Source of the DNA: Gloeopeniophorella convolvens
Taxonomy: Eukaryota; Basidiomycota; Agaricomycetes; Russulales
Length of the DNA stretch: 64,000 nt
Assembly: GCA_022496205.1 (NCBI GenBank)
Contig: WTXD01000003.1
Location: forward strand, 1,229,111 to 1,293,110
Direction: 5' to 3'
Positions 32,122-44,332 of the stretch are shown piece after piece. Position numbers and translations under genes: made by a program. The notes below the pieces were generated by a model. It saw only the letters and a list, made by a program, of their open reading frames with translations. It was not told the DNA's origin and made no database searches. Position 1 is the first letter of the stretch; each line of letters opens with the position of its first letter.

Positions 32122-35100
32122 CTAGACGAACATCCGCAGCGGATGCCGGTCGTACACGTTTTTGCCCTCGCTGAGTTCTGCAACGTCAGGGTAGAAAGGG
32201 ACAAGCGAATCCGCCGCACCCAAGTACAGCGCGTTGTAGATGCGCCAATACACCTGAAGAAGAGGCATCAGTCCATGGGAGCCCCAATATGCACAGCTTT
32301 GACTCACCTCCCGCACTTTGCGCGCCGGGTGGAACAGGCCCTGCATCACGTAGCTGAGGAGGACGCCCGGGCCGAGTGTAACGCGCATCGCCTCGATAGC
32401 ATCCATGACCGCGCCAATGACGTGCGGCGACGTCTCGAAGCAGTTCGGCCAGACGAGGTTCATCAGGTGCATCATCGAGTCCTCGCACCCGAGCCCTGCA
32501 ACGCCGAGCGCGAGGTGCTTCACGATCGTGCTCGCCGTCTGCCGATGCACGAGGTCGCGGTCCGTCAGCGCGTCCTCGAGCATCGTCACGACCGAGTCGA
32601 CGTAGTACGCCGACTGCGGGCCGACGTACTCGAACACGAATGAGAGCGCCTTGAGACACCCCGTGCGCACGTTCAGCTCCGCCGTGCGGTACTCGTTCAG
32701 GATTGCGGGGATGCACGTGAACGGCCCGCACGTCTCGGCGACGATGGCGATGGCGACGGTGCTGCAGACGCGGCTCTGGCGCTCCTGCACGCGCAGGTTC
32801 GTCAGCAGGACGGAAAGCACGTCTTGCGGTCCCAGACTCTTGGCGATGTAGCCGAACGAGTTGACGGCGGCACGGCGGATGCCCTTTTTGTGCGCCTTGA
32901 GAAGGTCGAGGAGCTCGAAGCAGATTCGCATCCACTCGCGGGCCGGGACAAACTCAGCGCCGCGATCAGCTAAGAACAGTGTATGAGCAGCTGTATGCGG
33001 CAAAGTCCTACTGGAGTGCTCACCAATACGACCAATCAAGTTGATGGATGCTTCCTGCACCTTTTCGTGACGGTTCCGGAGAATTGGCGTCATGCGTGGC
33101 ACTGCAAAAAGAGGGTTAGATCGATGGTATTCTCGAAAGTCAGGGATAGAAACTCACAGAGATCTTTCACCGGAGGGTTCATCTGTGTCATACCCACGAC
33201 GTTGGCGATGGCACCTTCCGCAGCAATGATGCTGCCCAGTGTGTCGGGATACTCCTCGCCGAGCTGTTCGAACAGCACCAAGCCCAGCTTGCTGAGGAGC
33301 TGGTCCTCCCCACACTGCTTGATGACGACCGCAAGGCGCGTGGTGAGATCTGCCGCCTGCTGGCGCACCTTGGCGCTCTTGTTGTTCAGCCGCCAGAGGA
33401 TAGTCGACACGATCTGCGTCAGGTACGGCTTGACGCGGATCCCGAGCGCGTTGACGACCGTGCCGAACCCGTCGAGCATCACCTGGTCCTCCGTCGTCTG
33501 CTCTTGGAACGAGTAGATGATGCCGTCCACGAGGCGGACTTCGAGCTTCTCGTCGACATCCGAGGCGCCGAGCGACGCGATGACCTTCGTGATCGTCTCC
33601 ATCACCATCTTGCGGTACGGCTCCGCCTCGTCCTTGAGTTCGTTCACGATGCGCCCGATGATCTCCGATGCACCCGCCTTCTGCGCGAGCTCGACGGTCG
33701 TCTCGACCACCTGCTTGTAGTTGCGCCGGTCGAGCGCCATGCGGCGCACCCAGAATGACTTGAAGAAGTCGGGCAGGATGTCCTGCTTGATGTACTGGGG
33801 GGTGACGCCCTCAGTCGCGGCGCACTGCTTGACGACTTTGAGGACAATCTTCTTCATCTCCTCGTCGGACGTCTGGAACTCGCGGATGAGGATGACCGTG
33901 ACTTCTTTGGTGTAATACGAGGCGTATTCGGGGTCCATGAGTGGGATGATGAAGCCGATGGCCTTCAAGAATGCCGCAAGACCTTTGCCACGGTGCAAAC
34001 GGATACCCAACCAGAGGGGCTTGAGCACGTTGTCGAACGACTCGATGCCGTACGGCGCCGCAGCCTCCGCGAGAGCAGCAAGGCCCAGCGCAGTCATGGT
34101 CCGCACTTTCTGCTGCTCATCCGATAAGCCGTGGGCAATGCAGTCGACGAGATTCCGCAGGTGGGGAAGGACGGCACAGCCCATCATGATCGCGATCTGC
34201 TGCACAATGCGGATGCCGGTGTGGCGCGCCTGCCATGACTTCTTGCTGCGGCAGACGGCCTTGAGGAAGGGAAGGAGGGAGGGGATGCCGAGCGCGGATG
34301 CAACGACAGAGAACGCGCGTGCCGTCGTATTGCGTACGTACTCGTCGGCGTGGTCAATGTCGGGTCGCATGGTGGAGATCATATGCGCAAGGCCGGCCGC
34401 CTTGGAGAGGTTGGAGATGATCTCGCGACCCTCGACACGCGCATAGTAGTCCTCGTCAATCAAGAGCGGCTCGATGACGACTAAGATCTTGTGCACGTAC
34501 GGCCGCACGAGGTCATCGAGCTTGTAGAGAACACGATCGATGACTTTGACAAGCAAGTGGCGCTCCTGGTCCTCGAGCGTGCGTTCCATGAGCAGTGGAA
34601 GGATCTTATCGAAGAGCGGGCCGGCACCGAAGTCGCGTGCCTTGTCGGTAATCTGGCGCAGGGCAGTCTTGCGCACGGGCGGTGTGCCGTTCTTGATTTT
34701 GAGCAGCAGGCGCATGATCTTGCGTTCCTTCATCTCCTCGACGGACAGCTCCGTCTCGTCCTCCTCCTTGAGAATTTTGGCGAAGTACTGAGCATCTTCG
34801 GCCTTGAAGAATGCGAGGTTGCCAACACCAGGGATCTCAGTGGGGAGTTCAGGCGCGAGGCCGGCGGCGGCTGCAGCAGCGGCGGCATCCGAACTGTCCT
34901 GAATCTGGAAGCCGCCGGCGTCTGTGATGGGCGTCGCCATGAGTTTCCGCGGGGCGATGAGAGGAGCATACCCTGGCGGCGGCGTCACGATGGCGTAACC
35001 CGTCGCGGGGAGGACGGCGTCAAGCTCCTCGTCGCTGAGGTAGCGGTTGTGCTTGTCCTCCATCATGAGACCCGGCGCGTTCATGATGATAGGAACCGGG

Positions 35101-35717
35101 GCGTCCTGGTTGGCCGTGGCGGGTGTCATGTCCCAACGAGAGCGCTTTGATGCGTCGCCGCCGACATCCGAGGGGGTGGCATCCCAGCGAGAGCGCCGCT
35201 TCTTGGGTGCTGCGGCCTCGAGAGACTCCGCCGACCATTCTCCGCTGGGTCTTTCCTCCTTGTCAGCCGGCTCCGTGACGTCCCAACGGCGTTTGCGGCG
35301 GGTGCCCTGTGCAGCAGCGAGCTCCTTCTCAGCAGCTTCAAGCTCTGCGGCGGGGGGTGTCTTGTCGAGCTCCATCTTCTCCTTGTCCTCCTCCCGCTCG
35401 CGCTTCTCTTTCTCTTCGATAGCCTTGCGTACCCGCTGTTCCTCCTTTTCAAGTCTCTGGATCCGCATGGCCTCTTTGTAGCCACCCTCTTCTGCTTGAC
35501 CATCGTCTTTCTGAGCAAAGGCGTCCGCGCTTTCGTTTGCTGTACGGTTGAACCGTCGGTTGTGATAGTCGGATTGGCGGGCGGCGATCTGGCGTTTGGA
35601 GGCGGTTTCGGCGAAGGGGTCAATGTTCTCCTCCTCGGCCATCTCCTCGAACTCCCTAAGGACATCCTTTGGGACCGAGAAGGAGTCGACGAGGCGGGGT
35701 GAGTTGGGGGCAGACAT
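32122..35717 (-). CDS. SF3B1: Splicing factor 3B subunit 1 (SF3B1/Hsh155/Prp10)
   Basis: Core HEAT-repeat scaffold of the U2 snRNP SF3b complex that clamps the branch-site helix. About 1,150 residues. I chose [20 protein letters not shown] at 35717; the upstream extension lacks an ATG. The N-terminal region has a charged coiled-coil-like segment and three R-W-D motifs ([33 protein letters not shown]), which in the family bind UHM domains. HEAT repeats start near residue 350 and run to the end (HPLRMFV). The pocket segments [35 protein letters not shown] and [20 protein letters not shown] are clear. An intron removes about 50 nt near 33110 to join PPVKDL to [14 protein letters not shown]; two more lie downstream. 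Large intron-free exon 1, unlike its neighbours. Confidence 0.96.
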
Positions 35718-36083
35718 GGTGTGAGGTGGTGGTATGAGTCGTGCAGGTCCGTCCGCGTCTGGATGACAAACGCACCCGCCCACTTCACACGCTACGATGA
35801 CTAAGCAGCCCTACCTTGCGACTCGGACTCTTGCCCAAGACGCAACTCTTGCCTTGAAGTGCCATCAATGCCTACAGATAATCGAAACGAGTGCTCGAGC
35901 GTACTCTATGATACATCAGGACCCCACTCATCGGCATATATGCACTGGAGAATCATCAGGGATAAGTTTCTCTAAGCCTCTGAGCCCAGGAATAGCAAAC
36001 TTCGTTCACTACCAACTAATGCATGTTCCATGACTTCGTCAAGTGCATTGAACATTGGTCTGCAATGACATTAGTGCCACTCA

Positions 36084-36448
36084 TTATCGTCCCGCCCGAG
36101 ACTGTCGTCCACCCTGCGGTGTAGCGTCTGCAGTTGTTCTGGCGGCAATAGATGCGCCTTCTCTCCTCAGCTCCTGTATAACAGCCTAGAAAGCCTGATA
36201 TTGCTGGGATCTGGCCTATGCGAACCGAATAACTTACTGCCAGTGCCTCTGGGTTGACGCCGCTCTCGATCATCCCGATACATGTCGCGAGTGTCTCCTT
36301 GTCAAGCTGCGTACCAAGTAGTTGGGACATATCGTAAAGGACTGCGGGAAGTGATGTCCATTTCGTTCGCGAAACGTGCAGGGAGACGTGACGCACTGTC
36401 CAAAGTCTGCTGCGCGGACGATATGCCGTCGGCCTTCCGCAGGGACAT
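36084..36448 (-). CDS. MZT1: MOZART1, gamma-tubulin complex targeting subunit
   Basis: Small protein (about 85 residues) that binds gamma-tubulin complex proteins at spindle pole bodies. Three exons: MSLRKADGISSAQQTLD from 36448, then ILYDMSQLLGTQLDKETLAT with CIGMIESGVNPEALA, then AVIQELRREGASIAARTTAD. It ends at TAA 36084-36086. The middle block is the family signature. The second intron uses GTAAGT and an acceptor at TTTCTAG, which gives EALA-AVIQELRRE as in relatives. The small exons explain why no single frame shows the gene. An ATG-less N-terminal extension was rejected. Confidence 0.93.
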
Positions 36449-36714
36449 CGTCGGTTCGTTCAATGGTGGCTGCGTTGAGCTGGGTTGAGCCGGGAAGGCT
36501 GCCAAACACGTGATCGGAAGGTCCGGGGGCCCGCCGCGACAGTTAACTTATGCATGTTCGTTCGCGTTTCCAACACGGCGGGCGTAAAGCGGTACAAGGT
36601 ATAGAGTACCTCCACTAGACCTATGTGCATATATAGTACGAGTAGGAAAGCAGGTCCGAATTAGGTGTCAGCCCATGCAGTCCCGAAGAAAGAATCCAGA
36701 GTTCAATGATTAGA

Positions 36715-37665
36715 TTAGCTTTCCATAGCCCTTGCTTTGCCCTTTCGTCTTGTCCGCATCTCGATGTCATCTCCAGATCGCAACTTCCTCCGACGTCTCC
36801 ATCTCCACAGCGTGTGAAGGCCGATGAGAATTAGGATGAGCCCGAAGAAACCTGCGAGTGACTCTCCAATGATCGTGCCTTTGGGCTGCGCTAGAGACGA
36901 ATGTGGATGAGGTGAGGGTGTTGATGTTGGCGGGGCAGGTATGACGAAGGAGGGGAGAGTGCTCGAGGAGGGTAGGGGGGTGGACGTGAGAGATGTGTGA
37001 CTGGTCGACGACAAAGATTAGTGACCAGAAGCATGTCGAGATGACGTGCGCTGTACCTCTCGTCTTCATCGAAGACTGTCACGGAGTCTATGTCGAGCCT
37101 TGTGGGCGTCCCATCTTGGGAAGGCACGTAGGTCACCGCGAGGGTGATATCCTGATCAGCCGGGAGCTGTACCGCAGAAATGGTGCCCGCGGACGAGTCG
37201 AAGGTCGTGAAGACGAACACGTTCGACGGCGATGCCGTAACAGAGACATTTGCGGTGGCGTTGGATATGGGGGAGGTGGTGAGAACGAATGATGTACCGC
37301 GGAGGGCGAGGAAGAGCTGAGGGATAAGGTTCCCTCCCGCCGAGGTTGGGCCAAAGGTGGATGTTACGGTACCGCTGGAAGCGCCTGCGAGGACGATTAC
37401 TTGCCTGGGATAGAAGGGCCGAACGGATCAGACTGGAAATGAGCATACGGTGAGTGCGCGCGTACCAAGGCGAAGTGCAGGATGGGGATGGAGAGGACCC
37501 GGTGTTGTTGCAAACGGAGGGAAGATAAGATATACGTGGGTCGGTGTTCTCGATTGTGGTGACGATCTCAGCGCGGGCGCGGGATTGATGAGAGAGGACG
37601 AAGAATATCAAATGAGGGATGCGGGGGAGCCTGGGGAAGTGTTGCAAGCGGGGGGATGTTGTCAT
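36715..37665 (-). CDS. Predicted type I single-pass membrane protein, Ser/Thr-rich
   Basis: Not matched to a named family. The best start is MTTSPRLQHFPRLPRIPHLI at 37665, which with FFVLSHQSRARA makes a signal peptide. The ectodomain contains EIVTTIENTDPRISYLPSV, a Cys-containing stretch, and later VFVFTTFDSSAGTISAVQLP and DITLAVTYVPSQDGTPTRLD. Mushroom genomes have many surface proteins with this TDPRI...VTY...LDID pattern, likely a beta-sandwich. After a Ser/Thr/Pro stalk comes a transmembrane helix (ESLAGFFGLILILIGLHTLW) and a short basic cytoplasmic tail. About 250 residues, three or four exons. It is divergent from the membrane protein at 38320. A cell-surface or wall-sensing role is only inferred. 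Confidence 0.62.
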
Positions 37666-38319
37666 GCAGTGCAAGCCGGGCGCGCGAGGAGGTGGGGGTG
37701 AGTGTCAAGAGGACCGGAGAGAGGGGGATCAGGTCATCAAGGGGATTGACTTGCACGGGGGTCGCCATTGCGACAGAGGAAGAGGTTGACGCCCAGACTG
37801 GCGACATGTGAGTGGGGATCTAAGAATGACAGTCCAGGAAGGGCGAGGAAAGAGCGGGGGGATTGATGAGGTGAAGAAAGCGAAGCGAGATTGGGAATGA
37901 AACGTGATGCTGGAGAGGACCAATCCGACCAGAAACAGAGCAAGTTGAAGCCATCATATCAATCATTGCCCAAAGACGCAATGCACGCGACGCTGCGAAG
38001 CGCTGCGATGACCTGTCCGGACGTCCGCTGCCGTCCGCCGATCGCTCCGGGTGCCGGCACTACGCCGGCCACTCTCCTCCCGGTGTGCCTGCGCCTAGCC
38101 CCGGCCACGTGTGAGCCGCTGCATATGGGCCTGCTTAGTCATCCGCGCGACACGAATTTTGAGCGTCGCTGATTTTCCCCAGACAACCAACTCGCGACTG
38201 TCGCCCTCACCGCGAACAAGGTCTGCCCACTTTCTGCGTCCTCTCCGCTCGGACACAGGCTCGTCTCGCCAAAACACGCTCTTTTGCACACACCTTCTTT
38301 TGCTTATTATCTATTATCA
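37666..38319. promoter_or_regulatory. Region between two divergent membrane-protein genes
   Basis: 654 bp between start codons. Frames here are short and poor. It likely holds both promoters; no clear TATA box was seen. The N-terminus of the minus-strand gene could begin further upstream (a hydrophobic stretch LQLALFLVGLVLSSITF lies near 37920 but has no ATG in frame). Confidence 0.4.
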
Positions 38320-40210
38320 ATGTCACAAAACAGCCACCTCCGCAAGCGCAACCACCGCAATGTCCACCTCAACAGAGGCTTCTTCGACGGCATCCTCGAT
38401 CCCCCCAGCGGCCAAAATCCAAACTCCCCCAACGCGGCCCCTGGACCTGTTGATCCTCCAAACCCGACTCACTCAGGGACTGCTCCCATCATCATTGCTA
38501 CTCCTCCCGTCATCCCGGGAGGTGCTCCCACAAGTTCTAACCCCCCGTCCCCTTCCAGCCCTCCCCCGGCCTCATCGGCTCCTAGCCCTCCCCCATCTTG
38601 TGTGTACTATTTTCTCATGACTCGAACGCGTCTACATCTCATCATGATGTAGCTACTTCCCCTCCGGCCTTGCCCTCACCTCCGCCGACGTCCTCGACAA
38701 CCTCTTCTTCGACCTCTTCCTCTTCGTCGACCTCCTCGTCGACCTCTTCTTCGATCTCTACCACCACGTCGAGCACCTCGTCAACGTCGAGCACTTTGTC
38801 TTCCGTTGTCAAGAGCGCTACACCCGTGACTGTGAGTCCAAGAGTTTGTGCATTCGTAGAGGCGCTGAGCACTCCCTCAGCCTCCGGCCGTGTCCACCCC
38901 GCCTTCCACGCTCACCTTCGTCCAGACCATTTCCAATAGTCCGGGTGCAAGCGCAGTCTCGTCTGCACTCCCTTCGCCGAGCAACAATAGCGCTGTCGGT
39001 GGTTCGAGCAACACCGGTGCCATTGTTGGTGGCGTTGTTGCGGCTGTCCTCGGTGCCGTCGGAATTTTGGCGGCCATAGTTTTCTTCATCGTGAGTCTCA
39101 CGGTTCCATCACGTCCATCGTCCCCTGACGGGATATTAGAGGAAGTGCCGAAGGAACGATGAGGCCTTGTCCGAGGAAATTTGGAATCGCGACGATGTCC
39201 GCAGACAGTCCGCTGCTCTCGGAAACGAGCCTGCCCCAATTCGTTCCTTCAATCGTGACATGGGCGCCGGATCCCCTCGTCCCCCGACCATGATTGAGCG
39301 TCATATGAACAACGGATCATCTATACTTTCGCGTCAGCCTACCATGCCTAGCATGTATCCGAACAACGGCTATGGCAACAACTACGGCGCGGTGGACAAT
39401 AACTCCGGTGCGGTGGACTATGCTCAACCTTCCTTCTCCCCCGGCGACTTCGTCTCCCCTACCTCGTCCAACCCGTTCTTCTCGCCTTACGCTCAGGACC
39501 CGATGAACTCTCCCATCTCGAGCACCATACCTGATTACCATGATCGCGCGTATCCCAGCGGCCCCGCTCCCCCGCCCCAAGCTCTCACTAGGCAACCCTC
39601 TGGTATGATGAGACAGGTCGCAGTTGCTCGTCAAAATTCGACCGGTGGTGGACCCTTCAGCCCTGTCGTCTCGACACCTGATCACAACGACCCACACTAC
39701 GCCGATCTCTCGCGTTCCAGCGTCGCACCATACTCAGCTGCTCAGTACGCTGAAGTGCCCCAGACGTCGTCGGTTACGGGCTACGTCCCTGAACGTTATG
39801 CCGAGGTCGAGGGTTCTACTCGTGCTTCTCCTTTCGTGGACCCTGAAGAGGAAGTTGGAATGCCCGTCTCCTTCTCCGATCCGGCTCAGCACACGCGCGT
39901 CCCGTCCTCCCCGCCAATCCTGCCCGAGATCCACGTCCCCGAGCGTGCCTTCTCCCCTGTCGCGTCGTCGTTTGAGTTCCCCGTCCCGTCAAGCGTCCAC
40001 GGTACCCCTTCGCCGTTCAGCACCGAATTCACCGACGTCCGCACTCCTCCCCCTGCTGCAGTGCAACACAAGAGTAGCCCTCTCGCCGCGGCTACCCCCG
40101 TCCAGGCCGAGCCCTCCGTCATACCCCGTGAGTCGAAGGCTGAGCTTGCCAAGCGCCCCGACACTGTCTACACTATGTACGACGAAGAGGATGCCTACGG
40201 GGGCATCTAA
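38320..40210 (+). CDS. Single-pass membrane protein with Ser-rich ectodomain, SKG6/Mid2-like architecture
   Basis: About 570 residues in four exons. It starts MSQNSHLRKRNHRNVHLNRG at 38320 without a classical signal peptide. A Pro/Ser-rich part is followed by a long Ser/Thr tract (near 38700-38800), then STPPSTLTFVQTISNSPGAS and a transmembrane helix IVGGVVAAVLGAVGILAAIV with FFI followed by RKCRRNDEA as stop-transfer. The cytoplasmic part (about 350 residues, mostly one exon) is rich in Pro, Ser and Tyr and ends DTVYTMYDEEDAYGGI. Glycine-zipper-like GxxxG spacing in the helix resembles fungal SKG6/AXL2-type membrane segments. A wall-stress or polarity sensor is plausible; the sequence does not prove it. 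Confidence 0.72.
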
Positions 40211-40959
40211 GCGCAAGTCGCACACAATGCATCTCTCCGTACGCAACGTCCTGGTCGACGAAGTGCCCAGCTGTACTTTCTTGGTGCGGTCGACCCGCCT
40301 GGCCTGTATTATCCGATGCTTTTTCTTGGTCGTGTCTTGCGTTTGTGCCGAGGTCACAGCGTCTTCACCATTTACTTCCCCTGGTGGCGGGCTGTAACCC
40401 TTACTTTTCCTACTTCAATTCTTTTTCACGACCGCTTGTTTCCGAACAACGCTCCCCAAGCGTGCTTATGTTGAGTGAATGATGGTGCGGGCCACTTGCG
40501 TTTTTGCTTCAGTAGTCTTGCACCGCCTGTGCGTAACGAGCCACATATCTGTTGATACCCAGTGGTGTTTCTGTTGACGGTACTTACATGCTGCACTGCT
40601 ACGTGATTAGTCTATATGGGTGGTCTTTCACGAGAGCGGGGGTCCATACACGAACACCCTGCGCTGCTCATGGAAGCTTGTGCCATCCCAATGATGAGTG
40701 TGCAGTGCATGACTAGTTGCTTTTGCTTCGTTGTTTTATACAATCAAAATGTCATGACACGAATGTCTGGGATAGCATCGAGCGGGGTAGGTCAATCAAC
40801 GGAAAGCTGAGCGCGCAGCGAGCTCGAGATGACGGAGTCGTTGCTCGGCTGAGACGGAAGTACCCCGGCCACCGCAGATCTAATCGCTGCGCGCGACGCA
40901 ACCCCGGCTTGCTCTCCAACTAACCTGCAAGCTAACCCGACGGTCCCCTCAAAAGTGCT
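40211..40959. other. Intergenic, 3' UTR of the membrane-protein gene and Arp2 promoter
   Basis: No credible frame. T/C-rich sequence follows the stop codon at 40210. Nothing else could be assigned. Confidence 0.4.
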
Positions 40960-42466
40960 ATGGACCCTTCAGTGCCGCTAGTAGTAGACAACGGAACAGG
41001 GGTGAGTGACCGCTGAGCATGCCACAAGTCGACCAGTCTCAGCACCCGCGCAGTTCGTCAAGGTCGGATACGCAGGCTCCAACTTCCCCGAACATGGTGA
41101 GCCACCCCGGGCACCCACCCACCTGCCCACAACCCCCAGCTGAAGCACCCCAGTGTTCCCGTCCATCATAGGCCGCCCGATCCTCCGCGCCGAAGAGCGC
41201 GTCGGCGACGCGATCATCAAGGACATCATGGTCGGCGACGAGGCCGCCGCGCTGCGCAACTACCTGCAGGTCACGCAGCCGATGGAGCACGGCATCATTC
41301 GCAACTGGGAGGACATGAAGCACCTCTGGGACTATACCTTCGAAGAGAAGCTCCGCATCGACCCCGCCGGCCGCAAGGTCCTCCTCACCGAGCCGCCGAT
41401 GAACCCCAAGGTCAACCGCCAGCGCATGTGCCAGGTCATGTTCGAGGAGTACGGCTTCCAGGGCGTGTACGTCGCGATCCAGGCCGTGCTCACGCTCTAC
41501 GCGCAAGGTGCGTGCGCGTGGGCGCAGGGCGCGCCGGCTGAGCTGAGCGCCCGCCGCAGGCTTGACTACCGGCGTCGTGGTCGATTCGGGCGACGGCGTG
41601 ACGCACATCGTGCCTGTGTACGACGGCTTTGCGCTCCCGCATCTCACGCGCCGGCTCGACATCGCTGGGCGCGACGTCACCCGATACCTGATCAAGCTGC
41701 TGCTTATGCGCGGGTACGCATTCAACCGCACGGCCGACTTTGAGACCGTACGCGAGATCAAGGAGAAGCTCTGCTACGTCAGGTGCGCCGCGCTGCGCCG
41801 TGGTCGACCGGGCGCGTGCTGATGCCCCGCGCAGCTACGATCTGGACATGGACACGCGGCTTTCCGAGGAGACCACCACGCTCGTGGAGAGCTATACCGT
41901 GCGTCGCGCGCCTGTTCGCGCGTGCGTGCGGTCCCTGACGTCTCCCCCCTCCCAGCTCCCCGACGGCCGAACAATCAAGGTCGGCTCGGAGCGCTTTGAG
42001 GCGCCCGAGTGCATGTTCCAGCCGCACCTGGTCGACATCGAGCAGCCCGGCGTCGCGGAGATGCTCTTTGAGACGATCCAGAGCGCCGCGGTCGACACGC
42101 GCAGCGAGTTGTATAAGCACATCGTGCTCTCCGGTGGCTCGAGCATGTACCCCGGCCTGCCCAGCCGCCTCGAAAAGGAGATGAAGCAGCTGTACCTCAC
42201 GCGCGTGCTCGGCGGCGACCCGGCGCGCCTGAACGTGCGTGCCCTTGCTGTTCTTCTGCGCTGTGGTGGGTGGCTGAAGCAGATGGCTGCTGCAGAAATT
42301 CAAGATCCGCATCGAGGACCCACCGCGCCGGAAGCATATGGTGTTCCTTGGTGGAGCGGTCCTGGCGGACATCATGAAGGGGCGGGAAGAGTTCTGGATA
42401 TCAAGAGAGGAGTGGCACGAGCAGGGCATACGCGCGCTGGATAAGCTCGGTCGTGGAGAGAACTAG
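40960..42466 (+). CDS. ARP2: Actin-related protein 2, Arp2/3 complex
   Basis: Actin-fold subunit that with Arp3 forms the first two subunits of a branched actin filament, acting at endocytic patches. About 390 residues in seven or more exons. It starts [14 protein letters not shown] at 40960, joining [14 protein letters not shown] (phosphate loop 1). Then [80 protein letters not shown] (phosphate loop 2) and [20 protein letters not shown]. The last exon gives [20 protein letters not shown], ending DKLGRGEN at 42466. [17 protein letters not shown] is diagnostic for Arp2 rather than actin. High GC with 45-60 nt introns. Confidence 0.96.
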
Positions 42467-42668
42467 GCTGTAGCGGCGGATGTAACTGTACAATTCTGAA
42501 CCGTTTATTCGCTTCTGGACGAACGAGATGTTTATCTAGCAAGTGCGAGTGCTGCGAGGGTCTGCGGATCGTGATCGACGATCCTCCATTCCGTGCTATA
42601 GATCTACAACATATTCTATGCGTGTGAATTGCTCTACTTCTTCCTTCCGTCTACTATGAACCCTATGA

Positions 42669-44003
42669 TTAGTCCGAACCCCAGAAATTCTCCCACCCTA
42701 CTACCTTCCTCGGCTCGCCGATGGCCTCGCCGGTGAGTATCTTCCGGCCTTGCACGATGCGCAACTCTCGCCCCCGCATCCGGCGGATTCGTCGCTCAGG
42801 ATCTTCGTCGTCAAGCTCGTCGTCCGTAGCTGTGTGCTCCTCCGGCGGTAACGATGAAGAGTGCTGCTCTGTGATGCTGAGAATCGCATGTGTCTTTGTC
42901 AATGCCAGGGACACCGCCTGCGCGAGGGGAGGGATGGATCCCGAGGTGTCTGAGGGTGTGTAATGGCCCAGAACAAGTGCTGAAAAGAGGTCGCCGACGC
43001 CCGAGAAGTAGCCAGGTATGAGCGGGACGCAGCCGGCGTAGACTGCCGAACGACGGCTTGTAGTAGAGTCTGAACGAATTGAAACAATACAGAGGAGCGA
43101 AGGCTCGTCGTTGCTAAGCGCAGATCGGATTTGCGAGGGGAGCAGGTCTCTGAGCCACTTTGCCACAGGTATGGAGCTGATGATGACGTTGGGGACCGAG
43201 TATGTTTCATGGAGGATTGTAATTGCCCGCCGCAATGAGGCCTGGTCTTTCATCTTGGTTTCAGTTATAGTTCTATGGATGGCAAGGTTTAGTTTTCCCG
43301 CAGAGCGCAATTCTGGTAGGGGCTTACTCCACTTCGAACCAGTTCGGCGTGATGATAGTTGCCATCGGAAGCAGAGAGCGGTAGATGGGGATGACTTCGG
43401 GAGATACATACAAACGTCCAGCATCACCCATGACAGCTACAACAAGTGCTTAGCTGTGGCACCCTCTAGCAAGGCAGGTCACTCACGATCCAGTAAGTAC
43501 ACGATGCGTGGATTCTCTTGAAGTAGCTTAGTCACAGCACCAGCTACTGCAGAGAGGGCATCAGCCCCAAATATGAAACCTGCACTGATGTGAACTTGCT
43601 GTAAATTATCTGACATCATCGTGCGCACTCACCGGTCAAGATCCGTGCGGGCTTGAGGAACCCATTCTGCTCTAGCACAGAGAACATGTCCGTGAGTTCC
43701 TCGGCTGTTGCCTTCGTTCCGCGAAGGCGACGGTATCCTGCCGCCATGGTATCAGCGACGTAGCCCTCGACGGCCCAGGGTCACCCCGCGCACCCGCATG
43801 ATTGGAAAAATTGACAGTGTTAACGATCTTGGAGAAATATTGACAGGTCTGGTCAGAAAGCGTAACGAAGAGAAGCTCACGTCGACATCGTAGCCGAGAA
43901 GCTGAAGCGGGAACGTGGCTGCCTTGCCCCCTACATAGCCGTATGCGACATGAGACTGGACGCTAAGCACGCGTCCGGGGTCTTCGAGGACCGCCGATGT
44001 CAT
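42669..44003 (-). CDS. Pyridoxal kinase
   Basis: ATP-dependent kinase of the PfkB/ribokinase fold making pyridoxal 5'-phosphate from B6 vitamers in the cytosol. The start [20 protein letters not shown] at 44003 is the first real [23 protein letters not shown] and [20 protein letters not shown] are the substrate-side signatures, [19 protein letters not shown] and [18 protein letters not shown] the core, and [20 protein letters not shown] contains the anion-hole GxGD Asp that acts as base. The C-terminal part has an acidic insert ([18 protein letters not shown]) and ends [11 protein letters not shown]. About 340 residues, around seven short introns. It is divergent from the START gene with 329 bp between start codons. 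Confidence 0.92.
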
Positions 44004-44332
44004 GGTGCGTTCGAAGGCTAGACCAGTGGGTACTTTTGGAAAAGCTGGGGCTTCATGATATGACACAAGCTAACTGGAGTCAGCATTTATGAAGCTCACC
44101 TGCTCAGCAGTGCGGCCTAGCGCAGATTGACTCGAGTGGACGTCGGACTTTCGAGACCGGAGTTGCCGACAGGGCAGTAGGCCACGTGGTAGTATTTGCG
44201 CGCTGTTTACGTGTCAAAGGTCCCGTGCCCCGGATAGGACAACGTGACGGAGCCAGTGAACGCGCCGAGCCTGCACACGCATTGCTGCCTGCGCACCGCT
44301 TTGCCACCACCACCTTGTTCTGCCTGTTCTCC
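44004..44332. promoter_or_regulatory. Divergent promoter region, pyridoxal kinase / START gene
   Basis: 329 bp separate the two start codons and no frame here is credible, so both promoters must lie within it or overlap transcribed leaders. Confidence 0.4.

Noticed and set aside
34491..35150. 219-codon plus-strand frame
   Set aside because: Antisense to the N-terminal half of SF3B1, no recognisable domain.
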